A DNA stretch of 64,000 nt from Pseudomonas saxonica (GCF_007858365.1 NZ_VFIO01000008.1:124001-188000), one strand, 5' to 3'; shown: positions 43,592 through 52,834, counted from the stretch's first letter. Made by a program: numbers and translations. The notes: generated from the sequence alone by a model not told the origin.

Positions 43592-45532
43592 CTACTCCAG
43601 CGCGACCAGCACGCTGCCTTCATTGACCATTTCACCTTCCTGACAAAACAATGATTTCACCACCCCGTCGTGGGGTGCGCGCAGGCTGTGTTCCATTTTC
43701 ATGGCTTCGAGCACCACCAGCGCGGTACCAGCTGCCACAGCCTGCCCCGGCACGACTAAGATACGAACAACGCTGCCGTTCATGGGGGCGCTAAGCCCGC
43801 CCTGTGAGTCGTGACCACTGCCCACGGCAAGCACCGGATCGAAGCGTGTCACAGTGTGCAACTCACCTTCCCAGTAAAAGTACAGGGTATCTTCACGACG
43901 TAGAGCCAAATGCCGGCGTTGCACGCCGTCTTCTTCAACAATCAATTGCTCATGGCGCATAGCCGTTGAGGGTGTGGTCAGTGTGACGACCTGTCGCTCA
44001 CCATTTGATTCCAGTGCCAGCAGTGTCTGTGCAGGCAAACCGCAGCGAAGGCCCGAAGATGTAGCCCAGGGTGAGTCGGGGTCGTCGTCACGCACGTGTG
44101 GTGTGAGGCTTTGTCTGAACGCTTCACCCGCCGCAGACCAAAAAGCTGGCGGTAATGCTTGTGGCGGTGGCAACAACTGCTCCTGATAGCGGGGGATAAA
44201 ATCGGTGTCCAGTTCGGCGGCTGCGAAAGCAGGGTGAGCAATGATGCGGCGTAAAAAACTCAGGTTGGTTTTCAGGCCACCAATGGCAAACTCATTGAGC
44301 ATCGCCAGTAGCCGCAAACGGGCTTGTTCGCGGTCTTCGCCCCAAGCGATCAGTTTGCCCAGCATGGGGTCATAAAAGGGCGATACCTCGTCACCCTCGC
44401 TAACCCCGCTGTCGATTCGTCGTCCAGTGCCCGCTGTCGATTCGCGGTACACCCGCAAACGTCCGGTCTGCGGTAGAAAGTCATTGCCCGGATCTTCGGC
44501 ATACAGCCTCACTTCTATTGCATGGCCGCGCAAGGGGACTTCAGCCTGCGTGATGGGAAGCGGTTCTCCACGGGCGACGCGAATTTGCCACGCGACCAGA
44601 TCCAGTCCGGTGATGGCTTCGGTCACCGGGTGCTCGACTTGCAGGCGCGTGTTCATTTCCATAAAGAAGAAATCACCACGCGCGTCGAGCAAAAATTCCA
44701 CCGTGCCTGCGCCGACATAGCCAATGGCTTGTGCCGCGCGCACGGCGGATTCGCCCATGGCCTGACGCTGCGCGGCGTTTAGACCGGGAGCGGGGGCTTC
44801 CTCTACCACCTTTTGATGGCGGCGCTGAATCGAGCAATCGCGCTCGTTGAGGTAGAGGCAATTACCGTGTTGGTCGGCAAACACCTGAATTTCGACATGG
44901 CGTGGTTTGAGCACGTATTTTTCAACCAGCATGCGCGCATCGCCAAACGAGGACAGCGCTTCACGTTGAGCAGAGGCCAACGCCTCGGCCAGTTGGGTGA
45001 CGTTCTCGACCACTTTCATGCCTTTACCGCCGCCGCCTGCCGTGGCCTTGAGCAACACCGGGTAACCAATGCGCTCAGCCGCAACGCGGAAGGTCTCAAG
45101 GTCTTGGTCTTCGCCGTGATAACCCGGCACCAAAGGCACGCCTGCGCGTTCCATCAAGGCTTTGGCCGCGGATTTACTGCCCATGGCTTCAATGGCCGAG
45201 GCGGGCGGGCCGAGAAAAATCAACCCGGCTGCCTCGATGGCGCGTGCAAATCCTGCGTTTTCGGATAAAAAGCCGTAACCGGGATGAATGGCCTGAGCCC
45301 CGCTGGCCTTGGCCGCAGCGATGATTTTGTCAATTTTGAGGTAGCTGTCAGCGGCTTTGCTACCGCCCAGGTCCACGCACAAATCGGCTTCACGGCAGTG
45401 CCGTGCATCGCGATCCGCGGCGCTGTGAACAGCTACTGTAGTGAGGCCCAGTTCCTTTGCAGTACGCATCACGCGGCAGGCAATTTCGCCGCGGTTAGCC
45501 ACCAATATCGAGGTCAGGTGAGGTGCGCTCAA
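43592..45532 (-). CDS. liuD: Methylcrotonyl-CoA carboxylase biotin-containing subunit
   Basis: LiuD carboxylates its own biotin and, with LiuB, converts 3-methylcrotonyl-CoA to methylglutaconyl-CoA in leucine breakdown. The 646-residue protein has the biotin carboxylase domain (ILVANRGEIACRVMRTA, GGGGKGMK ATP loop) and a C-terminal biotinyl domain with K612 in EAMKMEH. The start is a TTG at 45532 that overlaps the liuC stop (TTGA) and follows AGGAGG at the right distance; an upstream in-frame codon would run into liuC. Confidence 0.94.
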   Translation of the reverse strand: MSAPHLTSILVANRGEIACRVMRTAKELGLTTVAVHSAADRDARHCREADLCVDLGGSKAADSYLKIDKIIAAAKASGAQAIHPGYGFLSENAGFARAIEAAGLIFLGPPASAIEAMGSKSAAKALMERAGVPLVPGYHGEDQDLETFRVAAERIGYPVLLKATAGGGGKGMKVVENVTQLAEALASAQREALSSFGDARMLVEKYVLKPRHVEIQVFADQHGNCLYLNERDCSIQRRHQKVVEEAPAPGLNAAQRQAMGESAVRAAQAIGYVGAGTVEFLLDARGDFFFMEMNTRLQVEHPVTEAITGLDLVAWQIRVARGEPLPITQAEVPLRGHAIEVRLYAEDPGNDFLPQTGRLRVYRESTAGTGRRIDSGVSEGDEVSPFYDPMLGKLIAWGEDREQARLRLLAMLNEFAIGGLKTNLSFLRRIIAHPAFAAAELDTDFIPRYQEQLLPPPQALPPAFWSAAGEAFRQSLTPHVRDDDPDSPWATSSGLRCGLPAQTLLALESNGERQVVTLTTPSTAMRHEQLIVEEDGVQRRHLALRREDTLYFYWEGELHTVTRFDPVLAVGSGHDSQGGLSAPMNGSVVRILVVPGQAVAAGTALVVLEAMKMEHSLRAPHDGVVKSLFCQEGEMVNEGSVLVALE

Positions 45533-46347
45533 GGTCGTACCTCCTGCTGTGAGACTGCATTTTGCCAACTGGGTGCGCGTTTTTGCAGAAAGGCGCGCAA
45601 GCCTTCCTGACCCTCTGGGCTGACCCTGATTCTGGCAATGGCATTCTCGCAGTAGCGACGTATGGCTGTGGTCGGCGCGCCATGGCTGACTTCACGCAAC
45701 AAGTCCTTGCAGGAGCGCATGGCCTGCGGGCTATTGAGCAACAGGTTGTCGATCCATTGAGCGATGTGTTGTTCAAGCTCGCTCGCGGGGTAGCACTCAG
45801 AGAGCAAACCCAACTCGCGAGCACGTTCCCCGCTGAAACGTTCAGCTGTCAGGGCATAACGGCGTGCAGCACGTTCGCCAATGGCTTGCACAACAAATGG
45901 GCTGATGACCGCCGGTGCCAAGCCAATCCGGACTTCGGACAAACAGAATTGTGCATCCTCGGCGCCTATGGCCATGTCGCAGGCGCTGATCAGGCCCAAC
46001 GCTCCTCCGTAGGCCGCGCCTTGAACCACTGCCAGTGTCGGGATTTTGAGTTTGGCCAGGTTGTACATCAGTTCAGCCAAGTGCCTGGCGTCATCGAGGT
46101 TGGTGTGATAATCCAGTTCGGCCGATTGCTGCATCCAGGCCAGGTCGGCACCGGCGCTAAAATGTTTGCCGCGTCCGCGCAAAACCAGAAAGCGCAGGCG
46201 GGGATCGCTTTGTACGGCGTCCAGCGCGAGGATCAGTTCGCGGATCATCTCGGCATTGAAGGCATTATTCTTTGGCGCGCGACTGAGCCACAAAGTGGCA
46301 AAACCCCGAGGGTCGGTGTGCAATTCGAGGGTGGTGAATTCGATCAT
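45529..46347 (-). CDS. liuC: Methylglutaconyl-CoA hydratase
   Basis: LiuC hydrates 3-methylglutaconyl-CoA to HMG-CoA. The 272-residue crotonase-family protein has the oxyanion-hole segments KHFSAGADLAWM and AAYGGALGLISACDMAI, plus the family glutamate in FCLSEVRIGLAPAV. It lies between liuB (47 bases upstream) and liuD (overlapping). A decayed copy of its 5' third lies at 50810-51040. Confidence 0.94.
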   Translation of the reverse strand: MIEFTTLELHTDPRGFATLWLSRAPKNNAFNAEMIRELILALDAVQSDPRLRFLVLRGRGKHFSAGADLAWMQQSAELDYHTNLDDARHLAELMYNLAKLKIPTLAVVQGAAYGGALGLISACDMAIGAEDAQFCLSEVRIGLAPAVISPFVVQAIGERAARRYALTAERFSGERARELGLLSECYPASELEQHIAQWIDNLLLNSPQAMRSCKDLLREVSHGAPTTAIRRYCENAIARIRVSPEGQEGLRAFLQKRAPSWQNAVSQQEVRP

Positions 46348-46394
46348 GTCCGTCAGTCCTTAATGGCTGGGGGTGAAGCAAAGCGCGGTGCAGC

Positions 46395-48002
46395 TCACAT
46401 GCGAAACACACCGAAGCGGGTGGGTTCTATCGGTGCGTTCAACGCGGCCGACAAACCCAGTGCCAAAACGTCGCGGGTTTGCGCGGGGTCGATGACGCCG
46501 TCATCCCACAAGCGGGCGCTTGAGTAGTAGGGGTGACCCTGGCGTTCGTACTGATCAAGAATGGGCTGCTTGATCTGCGCCTCTTCTTCGTCGGTAAACA
46601 GCAGGCCATTGCGTTCGGCCTGTTCACGTTTGACCTGCACGAGCACCCCGGCCGCTTGCTCTGCGCCCATCACGCCAATCCGTGCGTTTGGCCACATCCA
46701 TAGAAAACGGGGGTCATATGCACGCCCGCACATGCCGTAATTACCGGCACCAAAACTGCCGCCAATGATCACCGTGAACTTCGGCACCTTGGCGCACGCT
46801 ACGGCGGCCACCAGTTTGGCCCCGTGCTTGGCGATTCCACCGGCTTCGTATTTTTGCCCGACCATGAACCCCGTGATGTTTTGCAGAAATATCAGGGGAA
46901 TACCGCGTTGGCACGCTAGCTCAATAAAATGAGCCCCTTTTTGTGCGGCTTCGGCAAACAGAATGCCGTTGTTCGCCAGTATTGCCACGGGATAGCCGTG
47001 CAAGTGCGCAAAACCACACACGAGTGTGGTGCCGAACAGGGCTTTGAATTCATCGAATACCGAGCCATCCACCAGTCGTGCAATGACTTCACGGACATCG
47101 AAGGGCTGTTTGGCCTGCGCCGGAATGATGCCGTACAGTTCATCCTGATCGTACAAAGGCGCCAAGGCTTTGCGTTGCTGCAGGTGGCCCAGTTTGCGCC
47201 AGTTCAGGTTGGCAATGCAGCGCCGTGCCAGCGCCAGTGCGTGTTCATCGCTGTCGGCGTAATGGTCGGCAACCCCTGACACCTTGCAGTGCACATCGGC
47301 ACCTCCCAGGTCCTCAGCGCTGACCACTTCTCCAGTGGCGGCTTTGACCAGTGGTGGCCCGGCGAGAAAGATAGTGGCTTGCTGGCGCACCATGATGGCT
47401 TCGTCTGCCATAGCGGGTACATAGGCCCCGCCAGCTGTACAGGAACCCATGACCACGGCAATTTGCGGGATACCCGCAGCACTCATGTTGGCCTGATTGA
47501 AGAAGATTCGTCCGAAATGTTCACGGTCCGGGAAAACTTCATCCTGGCGTGGCAAGTTGGCCCCGCCCGAATCCACCAGATAAATGCAGGGCAGCCGATT
47601 CTGTTCAGCAATAGTCTGCGCCCGCAGGTGCTTTTTGACGGTCAAGGGATAGTAAGACCCACCTTTGACGGTGGCGTCATTGGCGACGATCATGCATTCG
47701 ACGCCTTCGACCCGGCCAATGCCTGCGATTATTCCGGCGGCTGGCACGTCTTCGTCGTACACCTGGTATGCGGCCAACTGACTGAGTTCCAGAAAAGGCG
47801 AGCCGCTGTCGAGCACACGATTGATGCGTTCACGGGCAAGCAATTTACCGCGTGAGGTGTGACGTTCTTGCGCTTTGATTCCGCCGCCTTGCTGCACATG
47901 GTCGAGCAGGGTATGCAACTGCTCGACCTGTTCAAGCATAGCGCTGCGGTTGTGGAGAAACTCGGCAGAACGCGAGTTGATCACCGTCTGCAAAATGGAC
48001 AT
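46395..48002 (-). CDS. liuB: Methylcrotonyl-CoA carboxylase carboxyltransferase subunit
   Basis: LiuB transfers the carboxyl group from biotin to 3-methylcrotonyl-CoA. The 535-residue carboxyltransferase shows KLLARERINRVLD near the N-terminus, the acyl-CoA binding VDSGGANLPRQDEVFPD and the C-terminal-half signature GGSFGAGNYGMCGRAYDPRF. It lies 11 bases after liuA. A decayed copy of its 3' end lies between the two unknown genes at 51070-51265. Confidence 0.96.
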   Translation of the reverse strand: MSILQTVINSRSAEFLHNRSAMLEQVEQLHTLLDHVQQGGGIKAQERHTSRGKLLARERINRVLDSGSPFLELSQLAAYQVYDEDVPAAGIIAGIGRVEGVECMIVANDATVKGGSYYPLTVKKHLRAQTIAEQNRLPCIYLVDSGGANLPRQDEVFPDREHFGRIFFNQANMSAAGIPQIAVVMGSCTAGGAYVPAMADEAIMVRQQATIFLAGPPLVKAATGEVVSAEDLGGADVHCKVSGVADHYADSDEHALALARRCIANLNWRKLGHLQQRKALAPLYDQDELYGIIPAQAKQPFDVREVIARLVDGSVFDEFKALFGTTLVCGFAHLHGYPVAILANNGILFAEAAQKGAHFIELACQRGIPLIFLQNITGFMVGQKYEAGGIAKHGAKLVAAVACAKVPKFTVIIGGSFGAGNYGMCGRAYDPRFLWMWPNARIGVMGAEQAAGVLVQVKREQAERNGLLFTDEEEAQIKQPILDQYERQGHPYYSSARLWDDGVIDPAQTRDVLALGLSAALNAPIEPTRFGVFRM

Positions 48003-48013
48003 GCGCGCGCTCC

Positions 48014-49177
48014 TCAGCGAGTTTCGTTAAACAGTTCGCGACCAATCAGCATGCGTCGAATTTCACTGGTGCCCGCGCCGATCTCATACAGCTTGGCGTC
48101 ACGCAGCAATCGTCCGGCGGGGAATTCATTGATGTAGCCGTTGCCGCCCAGAATCTGGATGGCATCAAGGGCCATTTGGGTGGCGCGTTCGGCGCTGTAC
48201 AAAATCACCCCGGCAGCGTCCTTGCGGGTGGTTTCGCCACGCTCGCAGGCGGCTGCGACGGCATACAAGTAGGCACGGCTGGCATTGAGCTGGGTGTACA
48301 TGTCGGCGACTTTGCCCTGGATCAGCTGAAATTCACCGATGCTTTGACCGAATTGTTTGCGGTCATGAATATAGGGCACGACCAAGTCCATGCACGCCTG
48401 CATGATCCCGGTGGGGCCCCCCGAAAGCACCACGCGTTCGTAGTCCAGACCGCTCATCAACACTTTTACGCCGGCGTTCAACGTGCCAAGCACGTTCTCT
48501 TGGGGCACCTCAACGTCGTCAAAAAACAGTTCGCTGGTGTTAGAGCCGCGCATGCCGAGCTTGTCGAAATGCTTGCTGCGGGTGAAGCCTTTCCAGTCTC
48601 GCTCGACAATGAATGCACTGATGCCGTGGGCGTTTTTTTCAATATCAGTTTTGGCGTAAATCACATAGGTAGTGGCATCGGGGCCATTGGTGATCCATGT
48701 TTTACTGCCGTTCAGCACAAAATGGTCGCCGCGTTTATCGGCGCGCAGCTTCATGGACACCACGTCAGAACCCGCGTTGGGCTCACTCATGGCCAATGCG
48801 CCAACGTGTTCACCGCTGATCAGCTTAGGCAGGTACTTGAGCTTTTGCGCATGTGAGCCGTTTCGGTTGATTTGGTTAACGCAGAGGTTGGAATGGGCTC
48901 CATAGGACAGAGCGACGGATGCCGAGCCACGGCTGATTTCTTCCATCGCAACCACATGGGCCAAGTAGCTGAGGCCGGTGCCGCCATACTCTTCCGGAAC
49001 CGTGATACCCAGCAGGCCCATGTCCCCGAATTTGCGCCACATGTCCGCCGGAAAAAGATTGTCTTTATCTATTTGCGCCGCCCGTGGCGCCAGTTCTGCG
49101 GCGACGAAGGCTTGTACCTGATCGCGCAGCATGTCGATGGTTTCGCCCAGGGCGAAGTTCAAAGTCGGGTAGCTCAT
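48014..49177 (-). CDS. liuA: Isovaleryl-CoA dehydrogenase
   Basis: LiuA oxidises isovaleryl-CoA to 3-methylcrotonyl-CoA with FAD, opening the leucine-specific branch. The 387-residue acyl-CoA dehydrogenase shows ITVPEEYGGTGLSYLAHVVA, AMSEPNAGSDVVSMKL, the FAD loop RKQFGQSIGEFQLIQGKVAD and the C-terminal ILGGNGYINEFPAGRLLRDA. It is the first gene of liuA-B-C-D. Two palindromic LiuR sites lie 61 and 102 bases upstream of its start. Confidence 0.96.
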   Translation of the reverse strand: MSYPTLNFALGETIDMLRDQVQAFVAAELAPRAAQIDKDNLFPADMWRKFGDMGLLGITVPEEYGGTGLSYLAHVVAMEEISRGSASVALSYGAHSNLCVNQINRNGSHAQKLKYLPKLISGEHVGALAMSEPNAGSDVVSMKLRADKRGDHFVLNGSKTWITNGPDATTYVIYAKTDIEKNAHGISAFIVERDWKGFTRSKHFDKLGMRGSNTSELFFDDVEVPQENVLGTLNAGVKVLMSGLDYERVVLSGGPTGIMQACMDLVVPYIHDRKQFGQSIGEFQLIQGKVADMYTQLNASRAYLYAVAAACERGETTRKDAAGVILYSAERATQMALDAIQILGGNGYINEFPAGRLLRDAKLYEIGAGTSEIRRMLIGRELFNETR

Positions 49178-49237
49178 CTTGGCACCTTGATCATTATTCT
49201 TGTGGGAAAAAGCTGTTAGCGATGCGGCTCATAACCT

Positions 49238-49251
49238 TTACGTTAACGTAA
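49238..49251 (-). promoter_or_regulatory. LiuR operator, proximal site before liuA
   Basis: TTACGTTAACGTAA is a perfect 14-base palindrome upstream of liuA. Its ACGT-N-ACGT core matches the sites at 49279 and 54760, as expected of a MerR-type dimer target. Confidence 0.7.
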
Positions 49252-49278
49252 GCCTGGACCTGAGTGCTGTCAACGACC

Positions 49279-49294
49279 TTGACGTAAACGTCAA
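49279..49294 (-). promoter_or_regulatory. LiuR operator, distal site before liuA
   Basis: TTGACGTAAACGTCAA has perfect seven-base arms. The identical palindrome, read on the other strand, lies before liuR (54760-54775), which ties liuA and liuR to one regulator. Confidence 0.8.
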
Positions 49295-49300
49295 CTCTAT

Positions 49301-49527
49301 TTCATCAAACCTGCTGTGCCCGAAAAGGGGTTATGTGCAGACCCGGTCCTCTCGCAGTGAGGCTTTGGGAGATCCACAATGTGGGGGGAAGTGAGTAGTG
49401 AGTGCTGTAGTAAATTTCTGTTTCTACTGTCTTACTTGAGAGTACTGGTACTGACGTTTTAAGGATATTTTTTGACCTGACGTAGATTTATTAAATCCAA
49501 AGCAGACCTTAAGTCAGGAATTATAAG
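49301..49527 (+). promoter_or_regulatory. Leader of the first unknown gene, copy 1
   Basis: About 227 bases are repeated at 51266-51495. It holds two small hairpins: CCTC/GAGG (49348-49362) and CCAC-AAT-GTGG (49374-49384). The promoter of the unknown gene should be here because this is the only upstream DNA shared by both copies. TTGACC at 49468-49473 is a possible -35 box. Confidence 0.55.
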
Positions 49528-50796
49528 ATGTTAGATAATCAGTGTGACAAACAAACCGTCGTGCATGCATCAGATGACCCCGCAGCGGATTATGCAATCA
49601 GGTTGCCTAATGCATTTATTAATCGGTGCTTTGCAGATATTTTCCCTAAAATTAAATCCGAGCTACGTGGCACTCTGTTTGATGAAGAGTTGGGTGCTAC
49701 GCTGACGTGGGAGTTGTCTGAAGAGCCTGAATTTATTAGTCCGATTACTTTACCTGAGTTGATATGTTATTTGGTTATCAGTGTGGAAGTGGAGGGTAAG
49801 AAAACAGCATCAGCCGTCGTTTATCTACATGATGGTTTGTATTTTGTTGAAAAATCAAATGGGTATTTACTGAAATTTTATGAGGGGCCATACATTGAAC
49901 TTACCCCTGACGACCCTTTTCTGCGGATTGTACTTCAGAACAAGATGAGTGATGTTATAAGTGTGCTAAATAAAATTCTTGGTGTAGTCCTGATCCCTCG
50001 GGATGTTCCTGGTTTTTTCCCGACAATGCCACCGATGTATATACAATCCTTTCCATTTGATGCGCCCGCGGCTACCGGTTTTGCTCTTCGATCATTTTAT
50101 TTTCGCAACAATATTGCCCAGCAAACATTGAGCGATATTGAGCCGCGTGTCTTAGGGCTGCACGAGTCGGTCGAGTCAGAGCGAGGTGAATATGATGATG
50201 TTTTTCGTGTTCAAATAAGCCATCAGCTTTTGGAGAAAGTGATCACGGAAAAGTTTTGGGATCCGATGCCCAAAGAATTTGCTGAAGAGGGTGCACTTAT
50301 TCGCCTGCTGAGTTTTAACCTGGAAATGAAGGATGATTACTTTGCATTGTTGGTTGAATTGGGCGGCCGCGTAAGAGCTGATGTATCTGGATGGTATGAC
50401 CCTGAATGGTCAGTGGATTTTAAAGCGCCTCTTGATGTGCGTCTTAAAGTGTTCGTGGCGGAAGATAAAACAATCAGGATCAAGTACGACGAGACCTATT
50501 TCCCCGGTTTTGATCTTGTGGCTAACAACGACTGGGCGAGTATGTATGAGAACCTGATTCCGGGCTTGGCAAAAATGATTGCATCTGAAGTTGGGGGCGC
50601 AATGGTGAGTAATGTCACAGACGTGGTCGGCGACATTGATGAATTTCTATTTGAGTTGCCTGCCGAAACGTTCGATATTGGTGATAAATCCGTAACGGTG
50701 TTTCCACACATGACTGATATCCGTTCTTATAGTATTGATGGAAGCTATTATTTGAATTTTGCTGGGGTTATGAATACCTCGGTAAATACACGCTAA
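49528..50796 (+). CDS. Unknown protein A (island paralogue 1)
   Basis: I do not recognise this 422-residue protein. It starts MLDNQCDKQTVVHASDDPA and has no signal peptide or membrane helix. Two halves look related in plan: a strand, an amphipathic helix (FINRCFADIFPKIKSEL near 30-46; VFRVQISHQLLEKVITEKFW near 230-249), then many alternating hydrophobic strands. This recalls TULIP-type lipid-binding barrels (BPI or P47-like), a low-confidence structural guess. The gene is AT-rich beside its neighbours and rich in ATT, TTT and GAT codons, which suggests horizontal origin. It is preceded by TAAGTCAGGAATTATAAG and lies divergent from liuA. About 90% identical to protein B. Confidence 0.8.
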   Translation: MLDNQCDKQTVVHASDDPAADYAIRLPNAFINRCFADIFPKIKSELRGTLFDEELGATLTWELSEEPEFISPITLPELICYLVISVEVEGKKTASAVVYLHDGLYFVEKSNGYLLKFYEGPYIELTPDDPFLRIVLQNKMSDVISVLNKILGVVLIPRDVPGFFPTMPPMYIQSFPFDAPAATGFALRSFYFRNNIAQQTLSDIEPRVLGLHESVESERGEYDDVFRVQISHQLLEKVITEKFWDPMPKEFAEEGALIRLLSFNLEMKDDYFALLVELGGRVRADVSGWYDPEWSVDFKAPLDVRLKVFVAEDKTIRIKYDETYFPGFDLVANNDWASMYENLIPGLAKMIASEVGGAMVSNVTDVVGDIDEFLFELPAETFDIGDKSVTVFPHMTDIRSYSIDGSYYLNFAGVMNTSVNTR

Positions 50797-50809
50797 GAGC
50801 CTATTAAGG

Positions 50810-51266
50810 CAGTTCGGGCGATTGCTGCATCAGGCCAGATCGACACCGGCGCTAAAATGTTTGCCCGTCCGCGCTAAACCAGAAAACGCAGGCGGGGATC
50901 GCTTTATACGGTATTCAGCTAGAGGATCATGTCGGCATTGAAGGCATTATTCTTTGGCGTGCGACTCAGCCACAAGGTGGCGAAACCCCTAGGGTCGGCG
51001 TGCAGTTCGAGGATGGTAAATTCGATCATGTCCGTCGTCCCTTAATGCCTGGGGTGTCAAGCAAAAGCCCTGTGCTACTCACATTCGAAACACACCGACG
51101 CGGGTGGGTTCTATCCGTGCGTTCAATGCAGCCGACAAACCCAGTTCCAAAACTTTGCGGGTTTGGACGGGGTCGATGATGGCGTCATCCCGCAAGCGGG
51201 CGCTGGAGTAGTAAGGGTGGCCCTGACGTTTGTATTGATCAAGGATGACCTGCTTGACCTGAGCCT
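50810..51266 (-). pseudogene. Decayed duplicate of liuC 5' end and liuB 3' end
   Basis: From CAGTTCGG at 50810 the DNA lines up with 46114 onward inside liuC, through the liuC start, the liuC-liuB gap and the liuB 3' end to about 46580. Short indels and many substitutions break both frames; identity is about 86% over 120 bases compared by eye (51121-51240 against 46440-46559). At about 51266 the match jumps to the leader sequence at 49301. It is the relic of a tandem duplication later shortened by deletion. A 64-codon open frame at 51079-51273 is only the remnant of the LiuB C-terminus. Confidence 0.9.
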
Positions 51267-51495
51267 TCATCAAACCTGCTGTGCCCGAAAAGGGGTTATG
51301 TGCAGACCGGGTCCTCTCGAAGTGAGGCTTTGGGAGATCCGCAATGCGGGGGGGGGAAGTGAGTAGTGAGTGCTGTAGTAGATTTCTGTTTTTACTGTCT
51401 TACTTGAGAGTACTGGTACTGACGTTTTAAGAATATTTTTTGACCTGACGTAGATTTATTGAACCCAAAGCAAACCTTAAGTCAGGAATTATAAG
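51266..51495 (+). promoter_or_regulatory. Leader of the second unknown gene, copy 2
   Basis: This repeats 49301-49527 with few changes. The second hairpin reads CCGC-AAT-GCGG (51339-51349), a compensatory A-T to G-C change relative to copy 1, followed by a longer G run. It carries no LiuR operator, which lay in the deleted part. Confidence 0.6.
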
Positions 51496-52761
51496 ATGTT
51501 AGATAATCAGTGTGACAACCAACCCGTCGTGCATGCATCAGATGACCCCGCAGCGGATTATGCAATCAGGTTGCCTAATGCATTTATTAATCGATGCTTT
51601 GCAGATATTTTCCCTAAAATTAAATCCGAGCTACGTGGCACTCTCTTTGATGAAGAGTTGGGTGCTACGCTGACGTGGGAGTTGTCTGAAGAACCTGAAT
51701 TAATTAGTCCAAAAGCTTCGCCTGAGATGGTATGTTATTTGGTTATCAGTGTGGAAGTGGAGGGTAAAAAGACAGCAGGTGCCGTCGTTTACCTACATGA
51801 TCATTTGTATTTCTTTGAAAAATCAAATGGGTATTATCTGAAATTTTCTGGGTCGCCATACATTCAACTTTTCCCTAACGACGAGTTTCTGCTGATTGTA
51901 CTCGAGAACAAGATGAGTGATGTTATAAGTGTGATAAATAAAATTCTTTCTGTAGTCCTGATTCCTCGGAATGTTCCTGATTTTTTCACGACAATGCCAC
52001 CGATGTATATACATTCTTTTCCATATAATGCGCCCGCGGCTACCGGTTTTGCTCTTCGATCATTTTATTTTCGCAACAATATTGCCCAGCACACATTGGG
52101 CGATAATGAGCCGCGTGTCTTAGGGCTGCACGAGTCGGTCGAGTCAGAACGAGGTGAATATGATGATGTTTTTCGTGTTCAAATAAGCCATCATCTTTTG
52201 GAGACAGTGATCACAGAAAAGTTCTGGGATCCGATGCCCAAAGAATTTGCTGAAGAGGGTGCACTTATTCGCCTGCTGAGTTTTAACCTGGAAATGGAGG
52301 ATGATTACCTTGCATTGATGGTTGAATTGGGCGGCCGCGTAAGAGCCGACGTACCTGGATTTGACCCTGAATGGTCAGTCGATTTTAAAGCGCCTCTTGA
52401 TGTGCGTCTTAAGGTGTTCGTGGCGGAAGATAAAACAATCAGGATCAAGTACGACGAGACCCATTTCCCCGGTTTTGATCTTGTGGCAAACAATCAGTGG
52501 GCGGCTCTGTATGAGAACCTGATTCCGGGCTTGGCAAAAATGATTGCGTCTGAAGTTGGGGGCGCAATGGTGAGTAATGTCACAGACGTGGTCGGCGACA
52601 TTGATGAATTTCTATTTGAGTTGCCTGCCGAAACGTTCGATATTGGTGATAAATCCGTAACGGTGTTTCCACACATGACTGATATCCGTTCTTATAGCAT
52701 TGATGGAAGCTATTATTTGAATTTTGCTGGGGTTATGAATACCTCGGTAAATACTCGCTAA
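51496..52761 (+). CDS. Unknown protein B (island paralogue 2)
   Basis: This 421-residue protein is the tandem paralogue of protein A, with about 44 residue differences, almost all between residues 68 and 350. The first 60 residues differ at two positions and the last 65 at none. One residue is deleted (VPGFDP against VSGWYDP). The reading frame is fully intact although the adjoining liu relic has decayed, so the protein is under selection or was recently converted from A. Function unknown; features are as for A. Confidence 0.8.
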   Translation: MLDNQCDNQPVVHASDDPAADYAIRLPNAFINRCFADIFPKIKSELRGTLFDEELGATLTWELSEEPELISPKASPEMVCYLVISVEVEGKKTAGAVVYLHDHLYFFEKSNGYYLKFSGSPYIQLFPNDEFLLIVLENKMSDVISVINKILSVVLIPRNVPDFFTTMPPMYIHSFPYNAPAATGFALRSFYFRNNIAQHTLGDNEPRVLGLHESVESERGEYDDVFRVQISHHLLETVITEKFWDPMPKEFAEEGALIRLLSFNLEMEDDYLALMVELGGRVRADVPGFDPEWSVDFKAPLDVRLKVFVAEDKTIRIKYDETHFPGFDLVANNQWAALYENLIPGLAKMIASEVGGAMVSNVTDVVGDIDEFLFELPAETFDIGDKSVTVFPHMTDIRSYSIDGSYYLNFAGVMNTSVNTR

Positions 52762-52834
52762 GAGCCTATTAAGCCCGGTGGGGGGGGGTTATCGTGCGCT
52801 CGCTCCCTCCAGTGCATGAATTTTACTCAGCACG

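Noticed and set aside
51079..51273. Small gene between the two unknown genes
   Set aside because: Its translation is the end of LiuB; it is part of the decayed duplicate and not a separate gene.
49528..52761. Insertion sequence or composite transposon carrying genes A and B
   Set aside because: No transposase, terminal inverted repeats or target-site duplication were seen; the repeat structure is explained by tandem duplication of local DNA.
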